Below, piece by piece: positions 8,316 to 15,968 of a DNA stretch of 64,000 bases. Where the stretch lies: positions 2,771,983 through 2,835,982 of the forward strand of contig NZ_JALAAD010000001.1 in assembly GCF_022984075.1 (NCBI RefSeq). Direction: 5' to 3'. Source of the stretch: Synechococcus sp. C9. Its GTDB lineage: Bacteria > Cyanobacteriota > Cyanobacteriia > Gloeomargaritales > Gloeomargaritaceae. The position numbers and the translations under genes are program-made. The notes below the pieces were generated by a model. The model was given only the letters and a program-made list of their open reading frames with translations. It made no database searches and was not told where the DNA came from. How positions within the stretch are numbered: the first letter of the stretch is position 1; every line of letters begins with the position of its first letter.

Positions 8316-8341
8316 GAGAAAAACTCAAAGCCCTCTCGCCT

Positions 8342-9007
8342 TCACCCCAAATCTGGACGACGGTTTTGGGTACGTTCCCGCTGTTGGGCTAAACGCCACT
8401 CGGCAATCGCCTGGTGATTCCCGGAACGAAGCACCTCTGGCACTGACCAACCCCGAAACTCCGCCGGACGGGTGTATTGAGGATATTCAAGTAGGGGTTC
8501 ACTGAAACTTTCCGAAATTAAAGAGGCGGATTTACCAACGGTTCCAGGTAATAAACGCAGTACCCCATTAATAATCGTTAAAGCGGGAATTTCGCCACTG
8601 GTTAACACAAAATCCCCCAGGGAAATTTCTCGGTCGGCTAAATAACGAATTCGCTCATCAAAACCTTCATAAGCACCACAAATTAACACCAATTGCTGAT
8701 AGTTTGCCCAGTTTCGGAAGTGAGATTGGGTGAGGCGTTCCCCCTGGGGCGTAAGTAGGATAATTTCCCTGGGTTCCAGACGGGGCAAGGATTCCACGGC
8801 GGCAAAAATAGGTTCCGGTTTGAGTACCATGCCCACCCCACCCCCATAAGGTTCATCGTCCACCCGCTGGTGTTTGTCTGTGGTAAAATTCCGGGGGTTC
8901 GTATAAACCACGGTGGCAATTCCCTTCGCCAAGGCTTTACCAACCAAACCCTGAGCGAGGGGACTGGTGAAAAATTCTGGGAACAAAGTCACCACATCAA
9001 AGCGCAT
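8342..9007 (-). CDS. trmD: tRNA (guanine37-N1)-methyltransferase
   Basis: A 221-residue SPOUT-class methyltransferase that makes m1G37 next to the anticodon and prevents frameshifting. Seen: MRFDVVTLFPEFF start, DEPYGGGVGMVLKPEP (about 51-66), the trefoil-knot SAM site LICGAYEGFDERI (about 108-120), ISLGDFVLTSGEIPAL and RLLPGTVGKSASL. The end is at the short side of the family range (220-255). It is the last gene of a tight minus-strand run with the photolyase-like pair, 15 bases after the upstream stop. Confidence 0.95.
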   Translation of the reverse strand: MRFDVVTLFPEFFTSPLAQGLVGKALAKGIATVVYTNPRNFTTDKHQRVDDEPYGGGVGMVLKPEPIFAAVESLPRLEPREIILLTPQGERLTQSHFRNWANYQQLVLICGAYEGFDERIRYLADREISLGDFVLTSGEIPALTIINGVLRLLPGTVGKSASLISESFSEPLLEYPQYTRPAEFRGWSVPEVLRSGNHQAIAEWRLAQQRERTQNRRPDLG

Positions 9008-9022
9008 CAGGATTCACCAAAG

Positions 9023-9454
9023 CTAGTGCGGATAAATGTGCTTTTCGGCAACCTTCCAATAGCGGGAAAATCGTTTTAAGTCCAGATATTTTTGGGGTGG
9101 AATCAGCGGTGGTATTGCAAGAATTTCCAAGGTAAATTGCCGGGATAATTCCTGACAAATGTGCTGAAACCGAGGGCTGGGACTTTGGGTAGTGACTAAT
9201 TTTTGGGCACCATATTCTTGCATCAATTGGGTTAATTTCTCCATCACATTCCCCCGGTGAATTTCTACGGGCAATTCTAATAGACATTCATAGATAAAGA
9301 CAATGCGTTTGCGGCTGATTTGCCATTGGTTCAATAACTCCTCGTCCCACACCCACACCGCCGGGGCATCGGGGTAAGCTAACAACGCCGGATTCGTCGG
9401 GCTGAGGCTATCGCCGTGTACCCAAACGAGAGTGGGACTGGGGCAATTCGGCAT
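9023..9454 (-). CDS. Photolyase N-terminal (antenna) domain-like protein
   Basis: About 143 residues if started at ATG 9454 (a longer frame exists from TTG 9514). The fold pattern is that of the alpha/beta domain at the N-terminus of DNA photolyases: PTLVWVHGDSLSPTNPALLA (first strand and 'D.L..NPAL' loop), APAVWVWDEELL, RIVFIYECLLEL, VEIHRGNVMEKLTQLMQEYG and KLVTTQSPSPRF. It lacks the FAD-binding helical half, which is encoded by the gene just upstream and overlapping by about 47 bases. The two could assemble into a split photolyase/cryptochrome in which the usual domain order is reversed at the gene level. No biochemical role can be asserted. Confidence 0.6.
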   Translation of the reverse strand: MPNCPSPTLVWVHGDSLSPTNPALLAYPDAPAVWVWDEELLNQWQISRKRIVFIYECLLELPVEIHRGNVMEKLTQLMQEYGAQKLVTTQSPSPRFQHICQELSRQFTLEILAIPPLIPPQKYLDLKRFSRYWKVAEKHIYPH

Positions 9455-10226
9455 GGGGAAACAGGCGTTTGTGCAATTGTTCGTAACTCCCCCAAAAGGG
9501 GCAGGTTTTCGCAAGATGTGGGCAGGACATACACCATTTTTTCTGGGTATAACGGGCTAAATTTTCCTGATTGAAATAGTAGGGTTTGACGCTAAAGGTA
9601 CTCGCCACCCATTGCCAGGATAAATTATTACTCGCCGGATCCCCATCCAACAGGTGCATCAAAAACCACGCCGCCCCGGTTTGCCATTTGACCCTGCGCC
9701 AGTGAATGATATAAGCCGCCAACCACAACCGGACATGGTTATGCAGGTAGCCGGTGGTCTGCAATTCCTGGCTAAAACTGTCCATACAAGGTAAACCCGT
9801 TGTCCCGTTGATAATCTCTTCCGGCAGTTCCTCCCCGTAGTCAGCGGCGGTAAAACCGGTTTTGTAGGGTTCCCGATCCTGCCAAATGCCCTCCCCCCAT
9901 TGTTCGTACAATTTCTGCCAATAGTCCCGCCAAGCCAGTTGCCGCAGGAACGGTTCCACCACCGACCAGGGGTAGCCCTGGGATTGCAGATAGTCCCGCA
10001 CCTCCGCCAAAGTGAGTACCCCATGCCGGATATAGGGCGATAAGCGGGTGACCGCCCCATCCAGATAGTTGCGGGTGTCGCCGTAGGAATGGGGTTGCAG
10101 TTGCGCTAGCTTGTACAGAGCCGCCCGTCTGCCCCCCACCGTTTCACTCACCGCCCCCTTTGCCCCCGGAAAAACCTGGGTCACATAGGCAATCAGGTCT
10201 TCCCGGCTGGCAAATTCCCGCTGCAT
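9408..10226 (-). CDS. Photolyase/cryptochrome-type FAD-binding domain protein
   Basis: A 272-residue protein corresponding to the C-terminal helical FAD domain of the photolyase family: NYLDGAVTRLSPYIRHGVLT (the 'LSPYLR.G' helix), VEPFLRQLAWRDYWQ, TGLPCMDSFSQELQTTGYLH-N, LAAYIIHW, LMHLLDGDPASNNLSWQWVA and PYYFNQ. The N-terminal antenna domain is not in this polypeptide but in the next gene. The C-terminus has CMSCPHLAKTC, three closely spaced cysteines that might bind a metal. The start ATG is 3 bases after the rnj stop, so the gene is part of the dapA-rnj run. Light-dependent DNA repair or a photoreceptor role is inferred from the family. Confidence 0.75.
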   Translation of the reverse strand: MQREFASREDLIAYVTQVFPGAKGAVSETVGGRRAALYKLAQLQPHSYGDTRNYLDGAVTRLSPYIRHGVLTLAEVRDYLQSQGYPWSVVEPFLRQLAWRDYWQKLYEQWGEGIWQDREPYKTGFTAADYGEELPEEIINGTTGLPCMDSFSQELQTTGYLHNHVRLWLAAYIIHWRRVKWQTGAAWFLMHLLDGDPASNNLSWQWVASTFSVKPYYFNQENLARYTQKKWCMSCPHLAKTCPFWGSYEQLHKRLFPHAELPQSHSRLGTRR

Positions 10227-10229
10227 GGG

Positions 10230-11999
10230 TTAGACCGTGGCGACTTCACTCCGGCGTTTGCGGGTGCGGCGGTTGACTTCCTCACTCGGACTGGCGGTTG
10301 ATACCGTGGTTTGCAGGAGGAAAATCAACAGGGGATGACTTTTGAGTTCCCGGCGGATCAACCGTTGCAAGGCGGCTTCCATCGCCTCCCGCAGACCTGT
10401 CCAGTCCACATCCGTGCCATTCACGGCAAACTCCGACCAGCGTTCCCGCACGGTTTGCGCCAGGGTATCCTGCACCAGACGACGCAGTACGCCCAACTCC
10501 ACCGCCGTCACCACCCCCCGCACATGGACTTCTGGGATCGCCACCAGTTGCCCTTGCCCATCCAGGGTAGCCGCCACCGTCACCACCCCTTCGTCGGCGA
10601 GGCGTTGCCGCTCCTTCAGCACCTTCCCGTCCACCACCCCGTCCCCGGAGGTGTCCACCAGTTCAATCCCTGCCTTGACCCGACCCACCACCTGAATCCG
10701 GTCGGGGGTGAGTTCGATCACATCGCCGTTGTCCACGATCACGATGTTTTCCGCCGGTACCCCCAGGGCTTGCGCCGTTTCGCTGTGTTTGACCAGCATC
10801 CGGTGTTCCCCGTGAATCGGCACAAAAAACTTCGGCTTGGTCAACGCCAACATCAGCTTTTGATCCTCCTGGCTCCCGTGCCCGGACACGTGAATCCCCC
10901 GCTCCTTGCCGTAGATGACCTTCGCCCCCTGCGCCATCAGCTTGTCAATCGTATTCACCACCGCAATCGTATTGCCCGGAATCGGGTTGGCGGAAAAGAC
11001 CACCGTATCCGTGGGGCGAATTTGAATCTCCTTGTGCTCCCGGTTGGCAATCCGGGTCAACGCCGACAGCGGCTCCCCCTGGGAACCCGTGGTCAAAATC
11101 ACCACTTGGTCATCGGGTAAATGCCGGATCACGTGCATGGGTTGCAGTAAATCATCAGGACATTGGATATACCCCAGGGTGCGGGCATGGGCAATCACAT
11201 TCAGCATCGAACGCCCCAACACCGACACCTTGCGTTTGTGTTTTTGCGCCAACTGCAAAATGATATTCACCCGATGCACCGAGGAGGCAAAGGTGGTGAT
11301 CAGCAACCGCCCCGGGGCTTCCGTAAACGCCCGGTCTAACCCCGGAATCACCGCCCGCTCGGAGGGGGTAAACCCAGCCAACTCCGCATTGGTGGAATCG
11401 CTCATCAAACACAGCACCCCCTTTTCCCCATGTTCGGCGAGGCGTTGCAGGTCAAACCGCTCCCCATCAATCGGGGTGTGATCCATCTTGAAATCCCCAG
11501 TGTGGATGACCACCCCCACCGGCGTGTGTAATGCCACCGTAAAGCTATCGGCGATGGAGTGGGTATTGCGGATAAATTCCACCAAAAAGGAACTGCCAAT
11601 CCGCACAAAATCCCGGGGACCAACGGGGTGGAGTTGGGTGCGATTCGCTACCCCCGCTTCCTCCAATTTGGCTTGCAGGAGGGCAATCGCCAGGCGGGGA
11701 CCGTACATGATGGGAATGTCAAGCTGTTGCAGATGGAAGGGAATGCCGCCGATGTGGTCCTCATGTCCGTGGGTGATGATCATCCCCTTGATTTTGTGGC
11801 GATTTTCCCGCAGGTAGGTCAAATCCGGCAGTACCACCTGCACCCCGTGCATGGCTTCCGTGGGAAACGCCAACCCCGCATCCAGCAGGAGGATTTCATC
11901 GTTGATTTCAAACACGCAGGTGTTTTTGCCAATTTCGTGCAGACCCCCCAAAGGAATGATCTTCAGGGCGGCATTGGTCTGGGCATGGGCTTTGGTCAT
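10230..11999 (-). CDS. rnj: Ribonuclease J
   Basis: A 589-residue metallo-beta-lactamase/beta-CASP nuclease. ATG 11999 was chosen because AAAGGAG stands 5-7 bases before it; a longer upstream frame has no support. Seen: LGGLHEIGKNTCVFE, the zinc motif HGHEDH (residues 77-82), IHTGDFKMDHTPIDG, SDSTNAE, GSQGEPLSALTRIA, FSANPIPGNT and the late HVSGHGSQEDQ and PIHGEHRML motifs. RNase J combines endo- and 5'-3' exonuclease activity in mRNA turnover; cyanobacteria carry it together with RNase E. It follows dapA as in other cyanobacteria. The C-terminal 130 residues form the dimerisation domain, ending in a basic tail. Confidence 0.95.
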   Translation of the reverse strand: MTKAHAQTNAALKIIPLGGLHEIGKNTCVFEINDEILLLDAGLAFPTEAMHGVQVVLPDLTYLRENRHKIKGMIITHGHEDHIGGIPFHLQQLDIPIMYGPRLAIALLQAKLEEAGVANRTQLHPVGPRDFVRIGSSFLVEFIRNTHSIADSFTVALHTPVGVVIHTGDFKMDHTPIDGERFDLQRLAEHGEKGVLCLMSDSTNAELAGFTPSERAVIPGLDRAFTEAPGRLLITTFASSVHRVNIILQLAQKHKRKVSVLGRSMLNVIAHARTLGYIQCPDDLLQPMHVIRHLPDDQVVILTTGSQGEPLSALTRIANREHKEIQIRPTDTVVFSANPIPGNTIAVVNTIDKLMAQGAKVIYGKERGIHVSGHGSQEDQKLMLALTKPKFFVPIHGEHRMLVKHSETAQALGVPAENIVIVDNGDVIELTPDRIQVVGRVKAGIELVDTSGDGVVDGKVLKERQRLADEGVVTVAATLDGQGQLVAIPEVHVRGVVTAVELGVLRRLVQDTLAQTVRERWSEFAVNGTDVDWTGLREAMEAALQRLIRRELKSHPLLIFLLQTTVSTASPSEEVNRRTRKRRSEVATV

Positions 12000-12064
12000 A
12001 GGCTCCTTTAGATAAAACAACAGCACAAACGAGCACGATTCACCTCTGGTCAAGAGGGAAACTT

Positions 12065-12988
12065 TTAAGCCAACAGATGCAACTCCTGCATCACGGGGCG
12101 TAAAATCTGATCCACCGCCGGGTCAGCCCCCACCAAGGGTAAACGAGGGGCACCTACCGACCAACCCATCAATTCTAAGGCTCGTTTCACCGGAATCGGG
12201 TTGGTGGTCGCAAACAGGGCTTTGAAGAGTGGATATATTCTATTGTACAGTGCCTGCGCCCGTTCTGGTTGCCCCTGGAAAAATGCCTGCACCATAGTTT
12301 GGATTTCCACCCCCACCAGATGGCTGGCGACACTCACCACCCCCACCGCCCCCATCGCCAACAGGGGCAGGGTCAGGCTGTCATCCCCGGAGTAAATCGC
12401 CAATCGTTCCGGGGGCACCAACCGCCGCAATTGCGCCACCTGTTCCAGATTGCCGCTGGCTTCTTTGATGGCAATGATATTCGCCTCTTTGTCCGCCAAT
12501 GCCGCCACGGTTTCCGGCAGGAGATTCACCCCTGTACGCCCGGGAATGTTGTACAGCATCAGGGGAAAATCCGGCACCGCCTGGGCAATCGTGCGAAAGT
12601 GCGCCAGCAGACCCGCCTGGGGGGGTTTGTTGTAGTAGGGCACCACCTGCAAACTGCCATCCAGCCCCAATTCTGCCGCTTTCACCGTTGCTACCACCGC
12701 TTCCCGGGTACTATTCGCCCCCGTGCCCGCCAAGACCTGCGCCCGTTCCCCCACCGCTGTTTTCACCACCCGGAATAGCTCGTACTCCTCCTCCCAAGTG
12801 AGGGTCGGGGATTCACCCGTCGTTCCCGCTACCACCAGCCCATCGCTCCCGTGCGCCACCAGATGCACCGCCAGCCGTTCCGCCAATGCATAATCCACCT
12901 GTCCATCCGGGGCAAAGGGAGTGACCATCGCCGTCAGCACTCGTCCGAAGCGGGGCATCCCAGCCCGATTTCCCTGTTCACTCACCAC
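12065..12988 (-). CDS. dapA: 4-hydroxy-tetrahydrodipicolinate synthase
   Basis: A 307-residue TIM-barrel aldolase that condenses pyruvate with aspartate semialdehyde in lysine and diaminopimelate synthesis. Seen: [23 protein letters not shown] (about residues 52-63), the catalytic tyrosine in [12 protein letters not shown] (Tyr146) and the Schiff-base lysine in AIKEASGN (Lys175). GTG 12988 or the adjacent GTG 12985 is the start; no ATG is in frame before [10 protein letters not shown]. It is the first gene of the minus-strand run dapA-rnj-photolyase pair-trmD. Confidence 0.94.
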   Translation of the reverse strand: MVSEQGNRAGMPRFGRVLTAMVTPFAPDGQVDYALAERLAVHLVAHGSDGLVVAGTTGESPTLTWEEEYELFRVVKTAVGERAQVLAGTGANSTREAVVATVKAAELGLDGSLQVVPYYNKPPQAGLLAHFRTIAQAVPDFPLMLYNIPGRTGVNLLPETVAALADKEANIIAIKEASGNLEQVAQLRRLVPPERLAIYSGDDSLTLPLLAMGAVGVVSVASHLVGVEIQTMVQAFFQGQPERAQALYNRIYPLFKALFATTNPIPVKRALELMGWSVGAPRLPLVGADPAVDQILRPVMQELHLLA

Positions 12989-13154
12989 GCCATTCGCTAC
13001 CCATAAGCACGAAAAGAATTACCACCAGCAGACGGCTGAACCGTAGGCAGTCTTCCCTTGAGTTTATCGCAAAGACCACAGGTTGCGGGACGGGTATGGG
13101 ATTCATCACTCCCCTGCCAATGGGAAAAACATATCACCAGCATCAGTAACAATC

Positions 13155-13270
13155 GGGCACCTCTACAAATTCAAAGTTAGCAGTAGCAGGGGGCACCCCC
13201 GCCCTTGGTTCTGGAGAATTTTTGTATGCCTACGGCACGCCAGCTAATGCTAATCTAATAGAACTATTAT
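13155..13270 (+). repeat. Palindromic repeat family copy (type 3-like ends)
   Basis: GGGCACCTCTACAAATTCAA opens it, the core is CAGGGGGCACCCCCGCCCTT with GGTTCTGG, and the right half (TTTTTGTATGCCTACGGCAC) matches the copy at 24247. The remaining dapA upstream region (12989-13154) shows no gene. Confidence 0.6.
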
Positions 13271-13279
13271 ATGTAGAGC

Positions 13280-14366
13280 CAGTAGTGTTGAATGTTAACG
13301 AAAGGGTGGAAAAGGGAGACTAAAAATGGTATTTTAGATTGGTAGAAACCACGAGTAACAGTATTTTTATGAGACGACAAATTCAGGGACTTATCAAGCC
13401 CTTGCTGAACCTTCTTCCCAAAAACGACTATCCAGTCTTGGATACTCGCTTGTTTGTACTCATATGGATGCACTTCATTTTAGATGCAAGAGTCGCCACC
13501 ATGCGGGGCTTATTCTTCCTCTTGAATCATCTCAATTTTAAAGTTGACATATCAACGTTTTCTAAGGCGTGTAAACATCGTAGCACCGAGCCGTTTCAAG
13601 TGATCCTAAGAGAACTGCAAAAACGGCTTAAACATCATCAAGGTGAATTTAAGCACTTATTCCCATTAGATTCTACCATTATCACCCTGACCAGCAAATT
13701 ATTCTGGCACTACAAGCAGGTAAAATTGACGCTTGGCCTGGATATAAATGAGGGCAATATCGGTGACGAATCAATTATATTTGGAAAGACTAATGACCAT
13801 AAAATTGGGCATCTTGTGATTGGGACGATACCTGAGAATGCCGTTGGTATCATGGATAGGGGTTTTGCTTCCTGGAAATTAATGGACGAAATGTGTAAAC
13901 GAAATACATTGTTTATTGTGCGGATTAGAAATAATATGAAGTTGCAACCTGACAATCCGGATATTCGGGTAATTCAATTTTTTAATGAAGAGGAAAACAC
14001 AGAATATAGGCTAGCGACTAACGTGACTTCGATGACGGATGAAGAGATTTGTTCAGCCTATCGTTTGCGCTGGCGAATTGAGTTGCTTTGGAAGGCACTA
14101 AAGATGCACTTGAAATTGGATAGAATCATTACCAAGAATGAGAATGGTGTGCGGCTACAGATTTATGCCGTATTGATTGGTTATCTAATTTTAAGATTGC
14201 TGGAGATAGGTCACAATAAGACCTATGAATTGATTGACAAGTTGCGATATTTACAAATAGAAATAGGCCGACACTGTAGCTTCATGGAACTCGTAGGGGT
14301 AGAGCCGCTCGTAGGATAACCCTGACCCCTTATGTTAAGTTTTATTACGGACATTCAACACTACTG
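13280..14366 (+). mobile_element. Intact IS4-family-like insertion sequence (1087 bp)
   Basis: The element is bounded by perfect 16-bp terminal inverted repeats: CAGTAGTGTTGAATGT at 13280-13295 and its complement ACATTCAACACTACTG at 14351-14366. The 9-bp sequence ATGTAGAGC flanks it directly on both sides (13271-13279 and 14367-14375), a clean target-site duplication. It carries one uninterrupted transposase. Ends, duplication and frame are all intact, implying a recent insertion. The target was the edge of a palindromic repeat copy, which resumes at 14374. Confidence 0.93.
13369..14319 (+). CDS. IS4-family transposase
   Basis: About 316 residues from ATG 13369 (an in-frame TTG at 13339 gives 326). 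DDE residues are recognisable: first Asp in FPLDSTIITL, second Asp in GIMDRGFASW, and the C-terminal YREK-type signature YRLRWRIELLWKALK containing the catalytic Glu. The N-terminal IQGLIKPLLNLLPKNDYPVL and MRGLFFLLNHLNF are typical of IS4-related enzymes of about 320-380 residues. The segment after LDSTI is somewhat short. Codon use is more AT-rich than neighbouring genes, as expected for a mobile element. Activity is inferred from intactness. Confidence 0.9.
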   Translation: MRRQIQGLIKPLLNLLPKNDYPVLDTRLFVLIWMHFILDARVATMRGLFFLLNHLNFKVDISTFSKACKHRSTEPFQVILRELQKRLKHHQGEFKHLFPLDSTIITLTSKLFWHYKQVKLTLGLDINEGNIGDESIIFGKTNDHKIGHLVIGTIPENAVGIMDRGFASWKLMDEMCKRNTLFIVRIRNNMKLQPDNPDIRVIQFFNEEENTEYRLATNVTSMTDEEICSAYRLRWRIELLWKALKMHLKLDRIITKNENGVRLQIYAVLIGYLILRLLEIGHNKTYELIDKLRYLQIEIGRHCSFMELVGVEPLVG

Positions 14367-14373
14367 ATGTAGA

Positions 14374-14482
14374 GCATCTCTAAAAATAGGTCGCAGGGGC
14401 GTAGCCCCCGTTTATGGTTCTCGATAATATCGGTATTCCAGTGCGATAACCTTCTGGTAAGGCAAATAAATAGAGGTGCCCT
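14374..14482 (+). repeat. Palindromic repeat family copy (type 2 ends)
   Basis: GCATCTCTAAAAATAGGTCG, core CAGGGGCGTAGCCCCCGT, then ATGGTTCTCGATAATATCGG and a right end AAATAAATAGAGGTGCCC. The end pair GGGCA(C/T)CTCTA...TAGAGGTGCCC is inverted. A near-identical member lies at 50092-50202. The IS target duplication overlaps its left edge. Confidence 0.75.
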
Positions 14483-14668
14483 TAAGAAACTAATTAAGAG
14501 GCAAGCCTATGGCTTTTCAAATTTTGACAACTTCCGGGCGAGAACCTTAGCCACATTCTCTAATTAGAAAAAAATCATCACCCTAAATCTAGGAGAGCCT
14601 GGCAGTCATTGTTTTGGTAGCACGCAGTAATTGTTTACCAAATTGAGTACCTTTGATGTCTGATGTTT

Positions 14669-14770
14669 ATATAGCAATCCTAAATGAGAATAGAATAGGG
14701 GTCGCAGGGGATTGTCCCCGTCCTTGGTTCTGGAGAATTCTTGTTTGCTAATCAAGTAGGATCGCTATAG
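14669..14770 (+). repeat. Palindromic repeat family copy (type 1 ends)
   Basis: TATAGCAATCCTAAATGAGA at the left and AATCAAGTAGGATCGCTATA at the right form inverted ends; the core hairpin here is GGGGATTGTCCCC instead of GGGGCACCGCCCC. Between this and the repeat at 14374 (14483-14668), and from 14771 to 14911, I see no convincing gene. Confidence 0.8.
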
Positions 14771-14911
14771 TGTATTAACTACAATTGCACCGGGGCAAAT
14801 AATTGCAGTCGGAGGCTCCCAATAAATCGCACCAGTGACGCAACTTAATAACCCCAATGCCCCCAACCCCCCAAGAAGTTATTTGCAAGTGTTCAAGGTT
14901 ATCTGCTGGGA

Positions 14912-14940
14912 TTGCTATGGGATTTAGGATACATTATACT
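14912..14940 (+). promoter_or_regulatory. Sigma70-type promoter for the DsrE-like gene
   Basis: TTGCTA (14912-14917), a 17-base spacer, then TATACT (14935-14940). It lies 36 bases before the start codon at 14977, a natural leader length. Both hexamers are close to consensus and the spacing is ideal; the transcription start is predicted near 14947. Confidence 0.5.
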
Positions 14941-14976
14941 ACCATTAGTTAGAAAAAATTTACCTGGAAAAGCAAA

Positions 14977-15354
14977 ATGAAAGTCGCCTACATCTTCGCC
15001 ACAAACCTAGCCAGTACCTTCAAATTGGCTACCATGATTCTGCCCCAATTGGAACGGGGTGAACACGGTGCCCAAGTCGTAGGCATGATGTTTTTCGATG
15101 ACAATATTTTCTGCCTGCGGGTGGGGGATCCGGTGGGGGAAAGGCTCGCCCATATTGCCAAACAAAATGGGATGTTACTGATGGTCTGCGACCAATGTGC
15201 GGTGCGGCGTGGTTTGGCGGAAGGAACGTTTGATCAATGCGGCACTGGCTCCGTCAAGGCAAAGGGTTTGGTGGAAGGGGTGGTGTGCGGGTGTTTCCCC
15301 CAACTTTATGAGGCACTCGCCGAAGCCAAGCCTGACCAAGTGATCACCCTATGA
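14977..15354 (+). CDS. DsrE-like sulfur-relay family protein
   Basis: A 125-residue small alpha/beta protein beginning MKVAYIFATNLASTFKLATM. The central QVVGMMFFDDNIFCLRVGDP and the cysteines in MVCDQCAVRRGLAEG and VVCGCFPQLYEAL place it with DsrE/F-like proteins that carry sulfur on a conserved cysteine. Related SaoD-type proteins occur with anaerobic or sulfur-metabolism genes. Five cysteines in one third of the chain suggest thiol or metal chemistry. It lies 160 bases before the GDCCVxC gene on the same strand, which suggests related function. Substrate unknown. Confidence 0.65.
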   Translation: MKVAYIFATNLASTFKLATMILPQLERGEHGAQVVGMMFFDDNIFCLRVGDPVGERLAHIAKQNGMLLMVCDQCAVRRGLAEGTFDQCGTGSVKAKGLVEGVVCGCFPQLYEALAEAKPDQVITL

Positions 15355-15360
15355 AAAACC

Positions 15361-15449
15361 GGTGTTGCTGATTGCCAAAAACCGTATAACGAAAACTCCA
15401 GGCTGAATGAATAACCTGCGTGGACTTCGTACCTTAAGTCAGCAACGCC
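15361..15449. repeat. Short element with GGYGTTGCTGA inverted ends
   Basis: GGTGTTGCTGATTGCCAAAA at the left and TTAAGTCAGCAACGCC at the right are inverted. The same end motif bounds 46462-46573. Elements with GGCGTTGCTGA ends are common MITE-like repeats in cyanobacteria; no coding capacity is seen. Confidence 0.5.
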
Positions 15450-15516
15450 TGTCCTTTATTCCTACCCTAAAATAATTGCATAACCGCTTTTACTGCAAAC
15501 CTATTCAGGTTTCGAC

Positions 15517-15741
15517 ATGAACAAAGAAGCTGTTAATTTTGGCATACTCACTTGCCCCAGTTGTCACAGCCGCTCGGAGGTTGCTATGCCCACCCATGCC
15601 TGTGTGATTCTCTGGCAGTGTCCCCAGTGTGATATGGAGCTACAACCCAAGCCGGGTGATTGTTGTGTTTTTTGCAGTTACGGTGACACTCCCTGTCCGC
15701 CCATTCAACGGGAGAAAACTCTACAACAAGAGCATTGCTAA
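15517..15741 (+). CDS. GDCCVxC-domain zinc-ribbon-like protein
   Basis: A 74-residue cysteine-rich protein. Three cysteine pairs are visible: LTCPSCHSRS, WQCPQCDMEL and the signature GDCCVFCSYGDTPCPPIQ. This signature defines the GDCCVxC family, some members of which are selenoproteins; here the relevant positions are encoded by TGT/TGC, so this is a cysteine form. Likely metal or thiol binding. It follows the DsrE-like gene on the same strand. Function of the family is not established. Confidence 0.8.
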   Translation: MNKEAVNFGILTCPSCHSRSEVAMPTHACVILWQCPQCDMELQPKPGDCCVFCSYGDTPCPPIQREKTLQQEHC

Positions 15742-15827
15742 AAATACGTCGCCGGGGGCTTAGTTCTTCAAAATCTCTGCCTTCCAGGGATGAATTCTTC
15801 GCATGGTTTTAATAGAATCAAAGATAT

Positions 15828-15940
15828 AGTCTATTTGTCAATTAAAGGATACAAAAAGCCTTGATAATTCTAAAACTTCAGCATGATTGACCTACGGCAA
15901 GTGGGGTTCAACTGTATCCCATAACTACTTAAAAGACTGT
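15828..15940. repeat. 113-bp dispersed repeat, copy 1
   Basis: Starts AGTCTATTTGTCAATTAAAG and ends CATAACTACTTAAAAGACTG with one T. An inverted, nearly identical copy lies at 60177-60289, and a fragment of one end (TGTATCCCGTAACTACTTAA) is at 31117-31136. The outer AGTCT...AGACT bases are inverted. No coding capacity. Confidence 0.75.
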
Positions 15941-15968
15941 ACCTCGATTTATTCAAAAATGGAGTGCC

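Noticed and set aside
10311..11120. Long plus-strand open frame (269 codons) opposite rnj
   Set aside because: His/Pro/Gln-rich shadow of the RNase J gene, which has clear motifs on the other strand.
14790..14880. Minus-strand frame LLGGLGALGLLSCVTGAIYW... resembling a lipoprotein signal
   Set aside because: Only 37 codons, no ribosome-binding site and no ATG/GTG; not supported.
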